A DNA stretch of 64,000 nt from Anaeramoeba flamelloides (GCA_027625915.1 JANTQA010000070.1:9305001-9369000); one strand, 5' to 3'. Shown: positions 47,983-60,154, counted from the first letter of the stretch. The notes: generated by a model not told the origin, from the letters alone. Program-made: numbers and translations.

Positions 47983-48923
47983 TTAAGGGACTAGTCTATA
48001 TTAAATTTTTTTAGGTAAATTTAATAGAGATTTAGAATTTTTTTTGCCAATTACTTAGATTTAAAATCAACTTGAAAAACTTCTTAGTATATTAATAAAA
48101 TCTTACCAAATGACATTCATTCAATTTAGTTATTGTTTTTATAGAAATTAAAAATTTTTGCATTTTTTCACTTTTTTTGAAAGTTGCTTTTTTTCAACTT
48201 TTCACAAAAATACAAAAAATAAAAAAAAAATATGAGCAAGAAAGCAAAACCTTGTTTTGTTTGTGGAGGACCTACAAAAAATAGTTTGAAAAATAAACCT
48301 GAAAGGTTTTTTTTGGATTTCCATGAAAACATAGTTTGATTCGAAAAAAATATACAATATATGCTTTACCCTTAATAAAAGATTTTCATTCTTTTCTTGT
48401 ACCATTCTTTTTTTTCATGGATCTACTTTTTCAGTTTACACTCTTTGGTTTTTGTTGAATTTGAAGTTTTTTTAAGTTTTCCCAAATTACCATCCCAAAA
48501 GTTTTTTTCATATTCAAAAAAAATCAAAGAAAAGAATCAGAACTATTTCTTAAAAAAGTAATTATTGATTAAACAAATTTAGTTCTTTATAGAGTCAAGT
48601 TGGATGAATAGAAGTGAAGGTGAAAATATTCACCAGTTTTAAATTATTTTTTCGTTTTTAAAAAGGAGAATAAATATTATTTTTGAGAAAATAATTAAAT
48701 CCAAAATTAATCAAAAAATACTCATCTGTTAAAGATCTATTTTCAAAAAAAAATTTTAAAAAGTCGCTTTTTTTGACTGAATTGTAAAATTTTAAAAAAA
48801 CAAGAACCAAAAGTTCTAACATTGAAAAAACCTGTCTATTTTCAATTTTAAACATATTTAAAGATAAGGATTCCTTATTTAGCTATTGGTCAAAAAAAAA
48901 ATTAATATAGACTAGTCCCTTAA
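47983..48923. mobile_element. TTAAGGG-ended element (941 bases) with small Cys-motif frame
   Basis: The ends are inverted: TTAAGGGACTAGTCTATATT on the left and its near-perfect complement on the right (48901-48923), followed by T runs. TTAA closes both ends, as in the MITE at 487-1172, whose termini also start TTAAGGG. Inside, a plus-strand ATG at 48231 follows an A-rich leader and opens MSKKAKPCFVCGGPTKNSLK with a CxxC pair, stopping after about 35 codons. It may be a non-autonomous derivative keeping a fragment of its former protein. Confidence 0.65.
48231..48338 (+). pseudogene. Short CxxC-containing frame inside the TTAAGGG element
   Basis: ATG after an A-rich leader gives about 35 residues with PCFVCGGP and KNKPERFFLDFHENIV, then a stop. 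A donor-like AAAG|GTTTTT lies in the middle. The CxxC start looks like half of a zinc knuckle, and lysine-rich flanks suit a DNA-binding protein. No second half was found. It could be the N-terminus of a lost transposase, an exon of an unseen host gene, or chance. Confidence 0.3.
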
Positions 48924-49884
48924 TACAATTTGTTGAAAATTTATTTGTAATATTTTGAATTTTTTTTGAAATCTTGTGTTTTTTTGATGGTTAAAAATTT
49001 TCTCAAAAATTTACTCTATTTTTTGAGATAATTTTTCCATTTTGATCCTTCTTTTTTATAATTTCTATTCAAATATTAGAACTTTAATCAACCAATAACA
49101 TCTTTAACCAGGCTTTATTGTTGGGTTTCTATAACTGGTTGATGGGTTGGTCTTCTATAACAAAAAAAAAACACGCTATTTATTTTGAAAGGTGGGTTAA
49201 ACATTTCTGTAACACTTTATTTTACAAGAATACATTATCAAAAAAAAAACTTATAAACTATCTTTCATAATAATTGGCCCATTAAAAATCAAATTTTAAA
49301 TAAAAATATTTTTAATAATTGAAGTTATCTATTATAATATAAAAATTTAGATTTTAATATTCAATACTATACTCAAGAGATATTTATTTTTTGTCTAAAA
49401 ATAAAAGAAAGAAAAATAAAAAAACTGTTAAAAAAAATTGAGCCATTTATTTTGAATGAAGCATTACATGAAAAATAGACAATTTAAAAGGTAAAAAAAC
49501 ACGTTTATTGATTCTCTTTCCTTTTTAATAACCAAATCTAATCTCTTTTTAATATTTGAAACCAAATTTTTCATTAATTCGTCTGTTACTTCTTTCCAAT
49601 TTTTCATTTTCATTTTCCATTTTAACAAAACACTATTGAAAATATAAAAAAGAGAAAAAATGATTTATTTGCAAAATTTACATTGTGAGAGGAAAAACTT
49701 CAAAACGATACAATAGCAATTCATTATTCAAATGTAAGGTGGGCCATTTATTATGAAATTTAGTTTAGAATTACTATTAAATACTTTGTCACATCTACGA
49801 TTGATCAGTTAAGAGCCAAATTAACAAGTTTCTACACCTTGCACAAGATAATCTTTTTTTCCTTTTCCATAGGATTCAAAATCT

Positions 49885-50199
49885 TACAGTCCTGTGCTTT
49901 TTTAAGGTACGTGAAAAATCAAGAAATAAAGCACAAAAAAATCCCATTAAGGTACAAAATCAAAGTGGTCAAAATAAGGCACAATTTTTCTATATAATTT
50001 TCGCAGATTACGCATAAGGTAATATTCTATATGTATATATATTGAAGAAAACACTCAAACTAACTCTGTAACTATTCTGTGAAATTAGATCTTGAAATTG
50101 GGAAAGTGCCTTAAATCAAAAATTTGTGCGCTAAAGTGAACAAAATTTTGTACCTTATATGTTGATTTTTCCCATGCCTTAAAATGGCACAGGACTGTA
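49885..50199. mobile_element. TA-flanked MITE with CAGTCCTGTGC ends
   Basis: The left end is TA|CAGTCCTGTGCTTTTTTAAGG. The right end is the complement of CAGTCCTGTGCCATTTTAAG, followed by TA. The arms extend roughly 100 bases with mismatches (GAAAAATCAA, AAGGTACAAAAT). TA target duplication and CAGT termini fit the Tc1/mariner superfamily. No transposase frame. Confidence 0.75.
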
Positions 50200-50219
50200 A
50201 CAATAATATTATTTTCCAA

Positions 50220-50700
50220 TTAATAAATGAAAATTTTTATTTCAAGTCCTATCTGTTAGCTTTTTATTATCAATAGTTTAAAAAAGGTAAAGATCTTCAC
50301 AAAATCTAATCAATTTAAAATGGTATTATTAGAGAATAAATTAAACTTCGTTCGATAACTCTAAGACGAAAATTTTTATTCTGCTAATTTGATTGTAACA
50401 GTGATAATTACTATTCGTTTGGGAAAAGGAGATGAATACTTTTGCCATTTAGTATTCAAATACTCTTATTTTCCAATAAAAAAATGAAAATTTTTAGTTC
50501 ATATTCCAAAATATTTTTCCAGTTAATAAGCTGAAGAAAATCCAAAGATCTTTTAAAATATTGTTGAGAAATGATATTTTTAGACAATAATATGAATTCC
50601 TTAGTTAGCTCTTTGACAAAATTTTTCCTCTGCAAATTTGATTGTCAAAATATTAATATTTAATTCGGAACTTGAAATAAAAATTTTTATTCATCGTTTG
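50220..50700. repeat. Family K repeats, tandem pair
   Basis: Two related units (about 50220-50470 and 50450-50700) share AATGAAAATTTTTATTTCAAG-like starts, GATCTT(C/T) words and TTTGATTGT(A/C)A ends. A third, inverted unit lies at about 53130-53400. Confidence 0.55.
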
Positions 50701-52244
50701 GAAAGAAACAGTAATAGTATTCAAATGGAAAGTAGGACAACAATTTAAAATTCTGAAAAGAAACAAAAAGAGGATACTAATATCCAAACGAAAGATCGTC
50801 TTAATTATAATTGTTAAGAAGTAAAAAAAAGAATCTGATTTCAAACAAAAATAACAATTATTATCATCCTCACAATTTTTATAAAGGTTTTACGCTAAAA
50901 AAAATCAAATTATTAGTCTTTGTTTGGTTGTAACTTTAATGGCTTTCCAAACCCTCCAGTGTGTAAAGACAAATTTCAACAATACTCAAAGAAAAAAAGT
51001 GGTTTATACAAATTCTAATGAAACTTTATCGAACACTTTTTAAAGACAATTGTTTAAGACCAAAAACTGGTCTGTTTCAATTCAAGTCAACTGTAAGAGT
51101 ACAATATCAATTTAAATAAAGAATTTCCTTCCTTAACAAGTCCAATAATCGCATGGCTGAATGGTTTTGTGAACATTAGACTAAAATAAATTGTATCAAG
51201 AAATAGAGAGAATAGCAAGATCATTTTCGAATGAGGAACCTTATTGGGTAGTCCTAATTTGTTTATTCTCTTTTCACTACTTTTTCAATGTGATATTCCT
51301 TTTCATTTTTGCTTTCAAAAAAAAAGAAACTTTTCTTATCTTCTCATACAAATTTATTACAGTATCATGAAAAAAGTTCAGCTCATATTTTTAGAAAATG
51401 CTACTCATCTCTCTTAAAATGTACAAACCGGGAAATTGGAAGTCACAATCTCAAACCGATAAAAACTTACTCTTCAAAAAGATATTTTAAACAAAGATAC
51501 TACTCATATTTAAAGAATAAATGGGAAAGAATATTCACATCCTTTTCCAGATTTTTTTTTTTCAAATAGAGTTCCCAAAGAAGTTAGGTTGCTATTTGTA
51601 ACTTTATAAAAAAAAAAGGAAACAGAAAATGGAAATTAAAAATGAAGTGAAAATTAATCCCATTTAAAATTCGAACACCAGTATTCTTTGATTCCCATTA
51701 GTGCTGTTTAAAGGAGATTTTAGGAAAGACTATAATCAAACCCTTGAAAAAAACATTCACCTCAAAGAAATCCACCAATTCTTTGTAACCGTGTCTGTAG
51801 AAAAAGAACTCTAAAAATAAATAGGTATTGTGTTGAAATTTCTCTGTCAAAAGAAAATACAAAATTTTAAATTTTATGGTTATTTTAAAAAAAGTAAAAA
51901 AAATATTTTAAAATTTAAAATAATCCAATAATTTTACGATTTCAAAAATGAAAAAAAAAACAGAAAAAACACTAACAAGTTAATTTGTAATTGGTTGTTT
52001 AAAATTGAAAATTTAGCATTCATAAATGATCTTTTTATGAAAAAAAAAATCCATCAAAACAATGGAATTTTATTTTTTTAAAAAAAAAAAAAAAAAAGTC
52101 AATAAAAACTTCAATAAACACCCTTGTAACAAGCAATTATAACCAATTTAGCCATTAAATAATAAATTATAATTTTTAAAAATTTTTCTTGATATCCAAA
52201 AACATTTATTTTTTTTTATTTAGTAATTTATATTCAATCTTCTC
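50701..52244. other. Intergenic, 5' of the histone gene
   Basis: No assigned gene. A plus frame at 51309-51569 (Lys/Tyr/Ser-rich, 86 codons) has no recognised domain. An A run lies at about 52080-52097. Confidence 0.45.
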
Positions 52245-52850
52245 ATGACAAGGAGTAAAAAAGCAAAAAAGAAGAAGGATTCAAGCAAATCCTCAAGTAC
52301 AACAAGCAGTGATTCAAGCAGTAACGAGAGTACAACCACCACTACCTCAGGATCTTCGCCAAAGAGAAGGACCAAACGAGGCCAAAGGGGAAGAAAGAAA
52401 TCGAAAGGGCTTACCACACCACTTCGTAAAGGACAAAAAGGAAGGAAGGGATTAAAGGGAAGAAAGGGGCTTAAGGCAACACCATCTACAGGCAAAAAAT
52501 ATTTACTGAGCGCAATCGTCAAACCAAGGCGAGTACGAAGATACAAAAATGGGGATAGAGCTCTACGTGAAATCATGGAGCTCCAACAATCTTATCATTT
52601 GCTGATGAGAAAGCTTCCATTTGCACGCCTTTGCAGATCCATTGGAGAAGAATCCATTTCAAGATCAAAAGATCCCTTAAAATGGAGAGCAAGCGCAATC
52701 ATATGTCTACAGGAAGCTGCAGAAAATTATATCATTGAACTTTTAAATGATGTAAACTTATGTGCGATCCACGGACGAAGAGTAACCATCATGGATAGAG
52801 ACTTACATCTTACCAGAAGAATCCGTGGCTTAAAAGATATTGCCAAATAA
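52245..52850 (+). CDS. Divergent histone H3, probable centromeric variant (CenH3/CENP-A type)
   Basis: Intronless, ATG 52245 to TAA 52850, 201 residues, against 135 for canonical H3. The C-terminal histone fold is clear: LREIMELQQSYHLLMRKLPF, ARLCRSI, SAIICLQEAAENYIIELLND, VNLCAIHGRRVTIMDRDLHL, TRRIRGL. Three features point to a centromeric H3. The N-tail (about 95 residues) is unrelated to canonical H3: Ser/Thr-rich, then Arg/Lys/Gly-rich, with no ARTKQT start or ARKS motif. Loop 1 (EESISRSKDPLKW) is about four residues longer than in H3. A Trp replaces the Phe before the second helix, as in CENP-A. It would replace H3 in centromeric nucleosomes and found the kinetochore. It could instead be another lineage-specific H3 variant. 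Codon use is less AT-skewed than the surroundings. Confidence 0.9.
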   Translation: MTRSKKAKKKKDSSKSSSTTSSDSSSNESTTTTTSGSSPKRRTKRGQRGRKKSKGLTTPLRKGQKGRKGLKGRKGLKATPSTGKKYLLSAIVKPRRVRRYKNGDRALREIMELQQSYHLLMRKLPFARLCRSIGEESISRSKDPLKWRASAIICLQEAAENYIIELLNDVNLCAIHGRRVTIMDRDLHLTRRIRGLKDIAK

Positions 52851-53129
52851 ATGAATTAGTTAATTGGTCCACTTTCTCATATTTAAGTTTGGATTCGATT
52901 TTCAAAAATATAATAGATCTTTGTTTGATCAAAATATTCTTTTCTTTTAATAAAAATCCCTTTTTAATTTGTACTTTGATTTTATTTTGTTTTTTTCTTT
53001 TTTGTTTTTACATTTTTTTTTCAAAAACGTAACTCAAGTGGAATCACAAACAGAAAAGTTTTTGATAAGGAAAAATAAAGATATGAAAAGTTTCTTTTGA
53101 AAATTACTGAAAAAATTGAGGGAAATTTT

Positions 53130-53400
53130 TATTAACTGTTATTTTACCATTAATAAATGAAAATTTTTATTTTAATTTCCAAAATGAATATTCATTATTA
53201 CTGCTACAATCAAATTAACCAGAGTAAAAATTTTGTCTTAGAGCTAACTAAGCAAGTTTAATTTATTGTCTAAAAATATCATTTCTAAAAGAAAAGATCT
53301 TTGGATTTTCTTCTGCTTATCAACTAGAAAAATATTTTGGAATATGAACTAAAAATTTTCATTTTTTAATTGTAAAACAAGAGTAATATTTTGGTGTTTT
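53130..53400. repeat. Family K repeat, inverted unit
   Basis: Complementary to 50450-50700: AGATCTTTGGATTTTCTTCTGC versus its reverse complement there, plus AAATATTTTGGAATATGAAC and GAGCTAACTAAG. Confidence 0.6.
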
Positions 53401-54008
53401 ACTGTTTGTTGTAAAATAAATGGAACAAAATTTTTCATTCAGCTCTCAAAAAAAATCATTTTATAAAAACATATAGAATGATGAATTTTTAAATCAAAAG
53501 GTTAGCTTAAATAATTAATTCCCCTATTTAGATATGGGGGGACTTTGATGACTTATTGGAATTCTTGGAAAGTTGATTATTTTGGAAAGTTGAATAAAAT
53601 ACTTTGGATCTTTTTATTATACAATTAACAGTAGTGTCAACTAAAAAGCACCCTCCGACTCAAACTCTGAAAATTTCAGAATTTCCAGAAAAATCATTTT
53701 ATAAAAACATATAGAATTTCAATTTCTTAATTCCATAAAATCAGTTTAAATTAATAATTTTCTGGAAAGAAATGAGGACTTTAGAATTTTATTTTAATTC
53801 TTGAGATCTGTTTTTTTGTTAAAGCTGAATGAAAATTTTGTTGGATTTATTTTGCCACAAATAAACTATTTTTCATAAATTTTGACTCACTTTATAATGT
53901 TAATGGGAGTTGTTTTGAGGGTTTATTCCAGTATTCTTAACAAAAATTATTTTCAAATTTTTGGATCAGAATCATTTTTTCTAATTTTTCAAATTTTCGT
54001 TTTTCTTA

Positions 54009-54040
<32 letters not shown>

Positions 54041-54525
54041 TCATGTGGAAAAAAAAAAGAGATCTTCGAAAAGACAAATAATCACTAAGAAAATTGGGGC
54101 TATGTAGTGTCTTTGAAAATGGATTTAATTATTCATAAAAAATATTGTTGTTCAACTTTTTTTCAGTGAAAGTTCAGTAATAAAAAATGGCAAATGCTCA
54201 TTTCAAAAATTGTGACTAACTTTTTTTTAGTTTTTGGTTTTATTTTTTTTAATTTTTAATATATCAGGCTTTTATAGATTTAGAATGACTTAAAAGTTAA
54301 TTATAAATCATATTTAGTTATTAATTGTTCTTGAATACTAACGGATAAATTTTTTTTTTCAATTTATTATTTCAGGTGAGTGACAATTTTTGAAAAGGAG
54401 TTTAGTATCTCAAATAATTAATTTCTCTTTATGAGAAATTGTAAACTTTAATGATTTATTTTAATTCTTGGAAAGTTGATTATTTTAGAAATCTGAATGA
54501 AAATTTTGATTTTTTAATTAACACT
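53395..54525. repeat. Diverged repeats of a roughly 220-base unit
   Basis: Units at about 53395-53620, 53640-53860 and 54390-54525 share AATCATTTTATAAAAACATA (first two), TTGGAAAGTTGATTATTTT (first and third) and GAATGAAAATTTTG (second and third). Between the second and third lie a T run (about 54008-54034) and AT-rich DNA. Confidence 0.5.
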
Positions 54526-55365
54526 ATTGTGAACATAAGTAAAAAAGATTATATATTATTAAATTTCAAATTTGGTCAAATTTAATTTTTTTCTATTTTT
54601 GAAGAGTTTCTTGATTATTTTCATCAGTATGAAAGTTGTTAATGGATTTTAATGATCGTGAAAGGAAAAACCAAAAATATTATTTTGTGATTGGTAGTAT
54701 TTTATTACTTAAATTGTTGAAAAATCCAAAATTTTAAAATCATCAATTCTAAATAATTTTATAAATTTGTTCCAAACCGATTTTTAACCTTCAAAGTTAA
54801 GTGGAAAATTTTTTACCCTTAACAAAATTTCAATTTGTACAATCTTAATTATTTTTTTTTTTTTCAAAATCCGATTCCAAACCACCCAAATTGACCCTAA
54901 AATACTAGAACCCCCCTTAGATACATTAATTTACCCTATGAGCAAGTTCTAAAAGACTTACAGCCAATATATTTTAATCAAATTGACTAATTGGAAAAAA
55001 TTAAGAATTTGACCAATTTTGAATTTTTACCAAATTTGTAAAGAAATATTTTTCCCTTAATAAGATCCAAAATGTAGAGAATTTACAAAAGTTAGTTATA
55101 TAAAATACTATTTGAATTTAAAGAATAAATATAACAGATATGCCGGTTTTTTAAATGATTAATAAAAAAAAAAGATTCATTGTAAAAAGAATATCAGTCA
55201 CCAATCTCAAAAAATAGCCTTTTATTTTATGAATTATCAATTTAATTTAAATTTTTTAATTTTAATTTCATTCGGATGCCTCAAGTAGAACAGCTGTTTT
55301 TACGTCATCCTTTACTCTGAATGAATTAGATAACAGTTATTCCCAATTACTGTTGCCAAAATAAT
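54526..55365. other. Non-coding AT-rich stretch
   Basis: No open frame with a domain and no clear repeat seen. Confidence 0.4.
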
Positions 55366-56608
55366 AGAGGTTTTGATGATAACATATATTATCATGATAT
55401 TAACAATAAAATCGCGATATTATTAAAAATCGCAATTAGTCCAACTTTATAGTGAAAAATCATTAAAAATCACGATATTCAACATTATCGCGATATTCAC
55501 ATTATCACGAAAAAATGAAAAATTATTTTTTTGGAATTACCGTAAAAAAATCTCTTGACTTTTACAACACTTTTCCCTTTAATAAATTTTTGAAAGTGTT
55601 TGTAAGGGTTGTGTACTGTCTTCAAGTGTTTGAAAGTTTTGTAAGACAGAAAACTTTTTTGAAAGGAATAAGTTTGGCTTGTAGTCGAAACAAAAAATTT
55701 ATTTCGATTCATTTTTTTTTTTTATCAAAATATAAAATCTCAAACAAATTTTATTCTCAAACTAATAATTACCCATTTCAACATATAATTGAATTTAAAA
55801 TATGTGTGTTTTCTGACAATGGGGTTGTTACCTTCACAATTTTAAATAGCCAAAAAGAATAAAGAATAATTTTCCTTCTTATTGGTGATCGATCAAACAA
55901 AAACCTCTAAGCTCTAATTGTGTTTTCGGTCCAATACAGAGATTCTCAAAGAAGAAAAAGAAAAACAAGACGACAAATCTATAAAAAATCTTAATAATTG
56001 GTGATCATCTGGCAAGGGTGTTGTTAAAGTTTTTGAAAAGTTTATCAACCCCTTTTAGCTTTCGGAGAATATTGAAAATATTTTAACCACAAAAGCAAAT
56101 TTTTTTAAAGAACAGGAAAAGGGTTGGTTGTTTTGTAAATACCCTTTTATTCAAAGCATTTTCCAACACCATGATTAACTGAGAAAAATATTTATTTCTC
56201 TTTATTTCTTATTGTTGTTGATCTTAAAGGATCGATAGGTTTGTCAACCAAATTAAACGAAAACTCAATAAAACTCTTTGATCTGATCCTTGATTGGATC
56301 AAGTATCTTTAATTGTTTCTTTTTCAAAGAATGACTTTTTTTCACATAATCTATTTTTTGATCAAAAAAAATTTTTTTGTTTAAATATTTCTCAATTAAC
56401 CCAAAAACCCATCAACTATATTATCGCGATTACTTTTTAATCTCGATATTTTGGCATTTATCGCGATTTTATAGAATTATCGTGATTTGTTATATTATCG
56501 CGATAATATTGAATATCACGATTTTCTGATATTATCGCGATTTGATGGAAATTATCGCGATTTTTGTACCTTTATCGTGAATTAAGTAGGTTATCATCAA
56601 AACCTCTA
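55366..56608. mobile_element. TA-flanked element with ATCGCGAT arrays, copy 2
   Basis: TA at 55366-55367 and 56607-56608. Perfect inverted ends: GAGGTTTTGATGATAAC and its complement. Arrays of ATCGCGAT or ATCACGAT words lie at 55422-55510 and 56420-56580. The core (TTTACAACACTTTTCCC, GTCTTCAAGTGTT, TTTGATCTGATCCTTGATTG) matches copy 1 at 5930-7213. Copy 2 has cleaner ends, so it may be younger. Open frames on both strands at 55497-55862 lack domains. Confidence 0.8.
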
Positions 56609-56624
56609 ATATGTACCGAAAAGT

Positions 56625-57080
56625 TTAATCTTTGTTTCAAAATAAAATGCATGTTTCTTTTTTTATAGAATACCTATACATTAGTCATCCAAAGAAACTG
56701 ACAATAAACCCTAAAAAAAACGTGATTTTGGTTTCTTAAAGTCCTATTATTTAAAAAATAAATTCTAAAAATGAAGGAGCAAATTGAAAAATTAATTCAA
56801 AAAATAGAGTTAATTCTTCAGAAAATTTTAATCATAAAAAAAACAAACAATTTAAAAAAAAATTGAGAATATTGACAATCCATCGAACTAATTCCTTTCC
56901 AAATTAAAAATTTTCAAACTATATAAGTAATTTACTTTCAAAAACGATTTGAACTCGGGTATACTATTGGGTCGTAAATTGGATTTTAAATTTGAACAAG
57001 AAGAAAAAAAAGCAAGTGTTTAATTTAAAAACATAGTTTAAAATGTTTAGTATGCTTTTTTTCATCACTTTTGATTCAAA
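56625..57080. repeat. Interspersed repeat, uninterrupted copy
   Basis: Related to 22130-22800, but with the sequence CCTATTATTTAAAAAATAAA where the other copy carries the 193-base MITE. It provides the empty site. Confidence 0.6.
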
Positions 57081-58551
57081 AAAATTAAATCAGTTTTACA
57101 TTTGCATTTGTTTCAATTTATAAATCTCAACTTTGAACAGTGTTTCACTATTTTAAAGACAAAGTTTCGTTGTATAATGAGTTGACTTATTGATAAGTTC
57201 ATTCAGGTTATTTTTTTTTGAAAGTGCGTTCTTGAATCTCCAAAATGAAAAGAGCTCGGTGTTATTCTCAATTATTTGTGAATTTAATGGAAATCTGAAA
57301 GTAAATCTCAAAAGAATTGAAAGAAGCTTGAGAAGTTAACCAGAGAGTTAACTTTTTCTTTTGAAGATCTTAATTTCTCCTCAATTATTTGATTTTTGGT
57401 TTTGTTTGTTCTAAATACATAAAAGAAAAAAATATTTGATTTGTTTTCAAAACTTTCACCAGTTAATGAAACCCTGGCTTTCAAAGAACACCACCCTTCC
57501 AATTTTGATCATTCTACAACCTTATTATAACTTTTTGACTTTATTTTTGGTATTTGCTTTTAGTTTTACAACCAACTAGCGAAAAAACTAAAGTCTTTTG
57601 ATCAAAAATCAATTTCTCAAAAACAAATAGAACATGTTTGGATTAAAAACCTCATTTTTCAGCATGAAGTTGTTTCATGAAATGTGATGAAAATAGTATA
57701 CCCACAATAAACAAAATTTTTATTAGATGAAGAAAATTATCCGACAAATCCAATATAAATAGAAAATAATAACAAATATTTCTTCAAGATGCAAAACCCT
57801 ATGTTCACTAACGCCTGAGAAATCTTTTTTATATTTCAACCAAAACTTTGATTAACTTTTTTTTATTTTCCACCTTTTCACATGAAAGATTTTTAATTTC
57901 GTTTTATTTTGTCTTACTCTAAAAACCATTTGGGATCAACTATGATCAGAACTACGTTGCTGTTAAAAATATTGATCTTGTTGAGGAAAACTTGTAACAA
58001 CTTTTACTATTGATTTAAAGTATTTTTTTGATTTGTTTAAAATTCAATAATTGTTTTCACTTTGAAAGATTCTGAAAACAATTTGAAAAAACAATAACCC
58101 AGCCACACTCTTGTTTACAGTTTGATAAAAAAAGTGCTTAGCAATTTTTTGAAAAATAAAATGTTACGAACTATTTAGTCAACTCTTGATAAAAGAATTC
58201 TTCAAGCGCTCTTTCATTTCTTTTCTCAAATTTTCATTTTTCACATAATAAAACCCATTTTTTCGAAAAAGATGAATAATTTTTTTGAATTTTCATCAAT
58301 TTTATTTTATATTTAAAACCACAACTCCAATTTTGGGTTACTCTCTTTACAACAGACTTTCCAAGAAAATAAATAAATAAATTAATAAAAAACGAAAAAA
58401 AGAAGAAAAACCAAACTGAAGAAAGAGTATTTCAATAAAAGAAGTTAGTTTGGTGAGGGACAAGGACAAGCAGTCAAAAAAAATAAGTTGGATATATTGA
58501 TTTTCAATATTTTTTATTTTTTGGAAGAGAAATAATTTTTTGTTTTTTATT
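57081..58551. other. Intergenic, upstream of the ABC transporter exon
   Basis: A minus-strand frame at 57308-57502 is unassigned. No other signal apart from A/T tracts in front of the ABC start. Confidence 0.45.
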
Positions 58552-59051
58552 ATGAGTTTGTCTTCCGTGTCAAATGAATCTGAAGGATTAAGTGTTGACG
58601 AAAAAACACATCTCCTTAATTCAACACACGACTCAGAATATCATGTAAAAATGGATAATCTTTATGGAGGTTACGACGTTTTGGATCCGTTTTTAAAAAA
58701 TGTAAGGATGCGTGTAAAAAGGGGTCACATTTATAGTTTGCTCGGGTTTGCTCTTCAAAATTTTCCTGGATCTTCATGGGTTGACAAATTTAGTCTCCTG
58801 TTAAGATTTTTCTTTTGTGATCCAAAGTTTAGGTTTTCCTACAACTTTTCAAAATTAAAAAAACTATTTTTTAAAAAAATTTTTTTTTTTTTCTTTTCAT
58901 ACAACTAACTATTTTTCCATCTTTTTTTTAAAAATAGTCCCTCGGCGGCAGGAAAAACGACAATTTTAAAAGTCATTTTAGGCTTACTAACGCCCATTTC
59001 TGGGAATGTTGAAGTCTTAGGAAGAACACCAACAATCAAACAAGGAAAAAG
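58552..59051 (+). CDS. ABC transporter ATP-binding domain, first two exons (partial)
   Basis: ABC proteins couple ATP hydrolysis to transport across membranes. Exon 1 (58552-58745) starts at ATG (MSLSSVSNESEGLSVDEKTH) and enters the nucleotide-binding fold: VKMDNLYGGYDVLDPFLKNV, RVKRGHIYSLLG. Exon 2 (58938-59051) completes the Walker A loop as GPSAAGKTT across the splice and continues KVILGLLTPISGNVEVLGRT. It ends at AAAAG|GTTTGT in phase 2. The style suits half-size exporters of the ABC-2/ABCH-G kind. The Q-loop, signature LSGGQ, Walker B and membrane part are not found in the remaining 4.9 kb. Either the next intron is very long, as in other genes here, or the gene is truncated. The ATG at 58552 is the only in-frame ATG near the exon's 5' end. 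Confidence 0.85.
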
Positions 59052-59799
59052 GTTTGTTTTTATTTCTTCGTTTTTATTCAATTTAACTACCCAACACCGT
59101 GATCCTGAAAGCACAACTGTTTTTCTCAAAAGAAAAGTGCTTACCATTTTTTGTAATCATTTTTTCTTTCTTAAGGTTCAATTCGTAAAAAAAAATAGAT
59201 TAAACACTTTTCCGAGTTTTCCCTTTTTTTTTTCTTTTCCAATTATTCGCTGAAATTTGATAACCTACCTTGTAAGACATACCCCCTTTCCTTTAATTTA
59301 CTTAGTTTGTTTATTTTAAATGACCTTTATTGTCATTAAAAGAAAAGCTTTTTTAAAGACAAAGAAAGGAAAATCAACATTTTCATACTATAGAAACTGT
59401 TTTTGAAAGAATTGTGAGAGATTGTACATAATTGCGAATTTGGTTGAGCAAGGAAAATTTTTCTTTTTTGAAATCCAAACAATTTTTAGTTTGATATTGA
59501 GAATCTTTTTTAACTACTTTTTGTAGCAAGAAAAAGAAAGCGATTTGTTGGTTTAAATTCAAAGAAACTTGACAAAACTCGGTGACTTTGGAAATCTTCT
59601 TTGAAATGAACTTTCTTGAAGGACAGTCGGGATTATCAGCAGTAGTAGAATTTCCCTGACAAACCAACAAATTAGTGATGAATCTATCTTATCAAGATAA
59701 TGAATATTATTACCAATTTGTATTTTTTGGTGCTAATCCGAAATATTTCAGATAATCTTAAAAACTCATAATAATGGGCAAATTAGTGATAATCATAAA

Positions 59800-60130
59800 A
59801 AAAAAAAGTTTTACACCATTTTAAAAAATTTGAGTACTTTTCATAACTTTTTTTCGATTTTTTTATTGTAAAAGAGTGGACTTTTTTAAAACTTTTTTGA
59901 AGTTTTCCATTTTTAAAAAAGTGAAAACTTTTTGAAAGTTTTTTGTTTAAATAAAGTGTGGGACGACCTTTAAATAAGAGATGTAGAGATTGGGGTGTGA
60001 AGAAAAGCACCACTTTACAAAAAAAGTTTTCACTTTATGAAAACAGAAAACTTTTTTTAAAGTTTTAATTCTTACAAAATCAGAAAAAAAAGTACTCACT
60101 TTCTGAAAATGAATGTAATAAATTGAGAAA
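59800..60130. mobile_element. Family D foldback element, copy 3
   Basis: Arms of AAAACTTTTTTGAAGTTTTC type around a core TAAGAGATGTAGAGATTGGG; the end CAGAAAAAAAAGTACTCACT matches the complement of the 12.2 kb end. Confidence 0.6.
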
Positions 60131-60154
60131 AATTTTTAGTTTTAATTAATGCAC

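Noticed and set aside
52220-52576. Minus-strand frame over the histone gene
   Set aside because: Antisense of the Ser/Lys/Arg-rich tail; no homology.
55497-55862. Transposase inside the ATCGCGAT element
   Set aside because: Frames exist on both strands but are short, hydrophobic and without a DDE-like motif, and the 6 kb copy does not keep them open.
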